Shown here: piece by piece, positions 62,455-64,000 of the stretch
Position numbering within the stretch: the first letter of the stretch is position 1
Layout of the letters: every line of letters starts with the position of its first letter
Source: Oscillospiraceae bacterium
GTDB lineage: Bacteria; Bacillota; Clostridia; Oscillospirales; Oscillospiraceae
Assembly (NCBI GenBank): GCA_902774015.1
Contig: CACYHB010000001.1
Location: 1-64,000 of the forward strand
Reading direction: 5' to 3'
DNA: 64,000 bases
Notes under the pieces: generated by a model
Seen by the model: only the letters and a program-made list of their open reading frames with translations
Databases searched by the model: none
Told to the model about the DNA's origin: nothing
Translations under genes and position numbers: made by a program

Positions 62455-63705
62455 GTGCTGACGTATCTCGTTCTGTTTGGAGATCTGATCAGCGTTCCCC
62501 GTATTCGCCTGTTTGGAATGGCAATCACCGCGTTCCGGGTCGGTATTCTCCTGGCGTTTCTGATCAGTATCGCCGGAAGTGTGCGAAATCAAAAACTGGT
62601 TATCAGCAGAAGACCGGCATTTCTCCTGCTAACTCTTGTTTTCTGGATTATCTGGGGAGCATTCAGTATTGTGCTGAGCACATATTGCGATTTGAAGACC
62701 GGAATAAAAGCACTCGTCTCCTTGCTGTATGCCTTCATGCTGGTCTGCTGCTATCTTCATAGCGAAGATGAAGTTACAATCACTCATGTACTCATTGCAA
62801 TCCGCAACGCCGTCGTTTTCTTGTGCCTTATGGGTGCCTTTGAGATCGTAAGCGGTTTTCATCTCAGCATCTCCCGACTTGTCGGTACGGCAGACGTTAA
62901 CAATGCAGCCATTAAGCTTGTCAAAACGAATGTGCATCTTGCCTCAGGTACATTTTATAATGAGAATGATTATTCTGCATTCCTTGCAATATTCCTTCCC
63001 ACTGTATTCTGGTTTCGAAAAGAGAAGAGAGCTTATCACAAATTGCTCTCTGCCGGCATCGTTGGCGGTGCTCTTTTGATCATGATGCTCAATGATGCCA
63101 ACATTGCTGCTGCTTGTGCGTTGGTTGGCTGTGGATATTATCTAGCGAAGAATACAAAACTGACGCCGCCTGTTTTCCTTCTGCTACTCTTTTTTTCCGG
63201 AGTGATCTTAATTGGGCTGGCGATGGTTTTCCAGCGTATGCGTATGGTTCTGGCTGCGCAGATAGACAATTCGCGCTACGGCTATGGTTCGCTGAACGCA
63301 AGAATCAGCATATATCGAGACAGCCTTATGGCCGTCTGGCGAACACACGGGCTGGGGATTGGCGCTGGAGCTTTTTCTAAATATATTATGTCGACGCACC
63401 CTGACAGTGCGGTTGTCAACCCGCACTGCTGGTGGCTTGAGATCCTGAGCTGTTTTGGGATTCCTGTTTTTGTCATGTACTGCATTAATTTCTTCGGAAT
63501 GCTTTCTTCTATGCTGCAGAAGAGAAAAGTTTGCCCACCTCAGACTCTGGATATCGTGGTTGCCTGTTTTCTGGCTTTTATTATAGGCTGCATGGTTTCA
63601 AGCAGTTTCCTTGGGAACGCTTATCAATGGCTCCTGTTTGTGATGGGCTTTTCTTTTACGGGAAAGGCTGCTTCGTCGAGGCACCAAACCGTGACGCCCT
63701 TGTAA
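62455..63705 (+). CDS. Wzy-type O-antigen polymerase
   Basis: 416 aa, about 11 TM helices. NENDYSAFLAIFLPTVFWF, and the extracellular loop with NSRYGYGSLNARISIYRDSL then GLGIGAGAFSKYI and NPHCWWLEIL are typical of O-antigen ligase/polymerase domains (RNxxR- and H-containing loop). The GTG start at 62455 lies 21 nt from AAGGGG, so the start is uncertain; no other start codon is in frame. The stop runs into a 14-A tract. Confidence 0.85.
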   Translation: MLTYLVLFGDLISVPRIRLFGMAITAFRVGILLAFLISIAGSVRNQKLVISRRPAFLLLTLVFWIIWGAFSIVLSTYCDLKTGIKALVSLLYAFMLVCCYLHSEDEVTITHVLIAIRNAVVFLCLMGAFEIVSGFHLSISRLVGTADVNNAAIKLVKTNVHLASGTFYNENDYSAFLAIFLPTVFWFRKEKRAYHKLLSAGIVGGALLIMMLNDANIAAACALVGCGYYLAKNTKLTPPVFLLLLFFSGVILIGLAMVFQRMRMVLAAQIDNSRYGYGSLNARISIYRDSLMAVWRTHGLGIGAGAFSKYIMSTHPDSAVVNPHCWWLEILSCFGIPVFVMYCINFFGMLSSMLQKRKVCPPQTLDIVVACFLAFIIGCMVSSSFLGNAYQWLLFVMGFSFTGKAASSRHQTVTPL

Positions 63706-63717
63706 AAAAAAAAAAAA
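63704..63717 (+). repeat. homopolymer of 14 A directly at the stop of the polymerase gene
   Basis: The TAA stop supplies the first two A of the run. A tract of this length is prone to slippage in replication and transcription. It lies between the polymerase gene and the next dehydrogenase-like gene. Confidence 0.9.
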
Positions 63718-63783
63718 TTACGGCTTTGCTGAAGTCTGTTGTCTGGCTCTGACGCAGCAGCAACAGTGGAAAAGAGGAACTGT

Positions 63784-64000
63784 ATGAACAAAAAAATCTG
63801 TGTGATCGGCGGCGGACGCTGGGGAGAGAACCACATCCGTACGCTGCATGAGATGGGAAATCTCGGCGCAGTGGTGGATATGAACGCCGCCCGCCTGGAA
63901 GAACTCAGAGAAAAATACGGGATGGCGGTCTATACCGATCTGGATGAGGCGATCGCGCACGGCTACGACGGCTACGTGGTTTCCACATCGGCAGAGACCC
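63784..64000 (+). CDS. Gfo/Idh/MocA oxidoreductase, 5' part only
   Basis: The first 72 codons; the gene continues past the window. It begins KKICVIGGGRWGENHIRTLHEM, a Rossmann dinucleotide-binding motif, then VVDMNAARLEELREKYGM and VSTSAET. The SD is GAGGA. Its base composition is again GC-rich like the chromosomal core, so the foreign stretch may end near 63.7 kb. A second candidate for the 3-dehydrogenase step. Confidence 0.85.
   Translation, partial: MNKKICVIGGGRWGENHIRTLHEMGNLGAVVDMNAARLEELREKYGMAVYTDLDEAIAHGYDGYVVSTSAET

Overview
The window looks like chromosome from a GC-rich Clostridia (Firmicutes), most likely Oscillospiraceae or a relative. This is inferred from conserved gene order: rplS, lepB, rbgA, rnhB and yraN; tig, clpP, clpX, lon and engB; scpA, scpB, a DUF2953 gene, ytfJ, an rsuA/rluB-type gene, a flavoprotein, cmk and an ispH-rpsA fusion; ackA divergent from tmcAL, then prfA. 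Sporulation-type genes (a SpoIVFB-like protease, GerW/YtfJ) are present. No rRNA, tRNA or CRISPR array was found.

Layout. Positions 1-630 hold a possible mobile-element edge with ATGCACCA iterons every 19-22 bp. Positions 630-9000 are mostly accessory genes on the minus strand: an MBL-fold lactonase with a TetR regulator, a decayed TauE/SafE pseudogene behind twin operators, an EIIC-EIIA PTS protein whose EIIA active-site His is lost, a SpoIIE-type phosphatase, an anion permease, and a FUSC protein fused to a catalytically dead HAD-like domain. Positions 9181-11464 hold an SLC6-type symporter and a SpoIVFB-like protease. Positions 11536-15080 hold a radical SAM pair and a glycosyltransferase. 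Positions 15236-22715 are the rplS-lepB-rbgA-rnhB-yraN block, interrupted by a small glycan insert (15667-19060). Positions 23281-29595 are the proteostasis cluster. Positions 29709-37673 run from an M50 protease through chromosome segregation, RNA modification and cmk to the IspH/S1 fusion. Positions 38438-40440 encode a stand-alone MotA/MotB-like motor pair. Positions 40525-47756 hold ackA, tmcAL, prfA, a Sua5-CoaE fusion, an M18 aminopeptidase and a PI-PLC-like protein.

From about 48.2 kb to 63.7 kb base composition falls visibly. This is an acquired surface-polysaccharide locus on the plus strand: polymerase/ligase, membrane 4,6-dehydratase, aminotransferase, phosphoglycosyl transferase, a PLP decarboxylase plus ATP-grasp pair, GT4 transferases, a WbpB/WbpD/WbpE-like trio, a Wzx flippase and a second polymerase. 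It fits synthesis of a bacillosamine-type initiating sugar and a diacetamido-uronic acid type sugar, followed by lipid-linked assembly and flipping.

The signals most worth follow-up are a roughly 400-450 bp non-coding element present in two inverted copies (22752-23146 and 37814-38262), whose terminal 16-bp hairpin shows compensatory base changes; the ackA/tmcAL divergent promoters whose -10 boxes overlap; the internal Shine-Dalgarno inside the ispH-rpsA fusion; the PLP decarboxylase/ATP-grasp pair; and the orphan motor pair.
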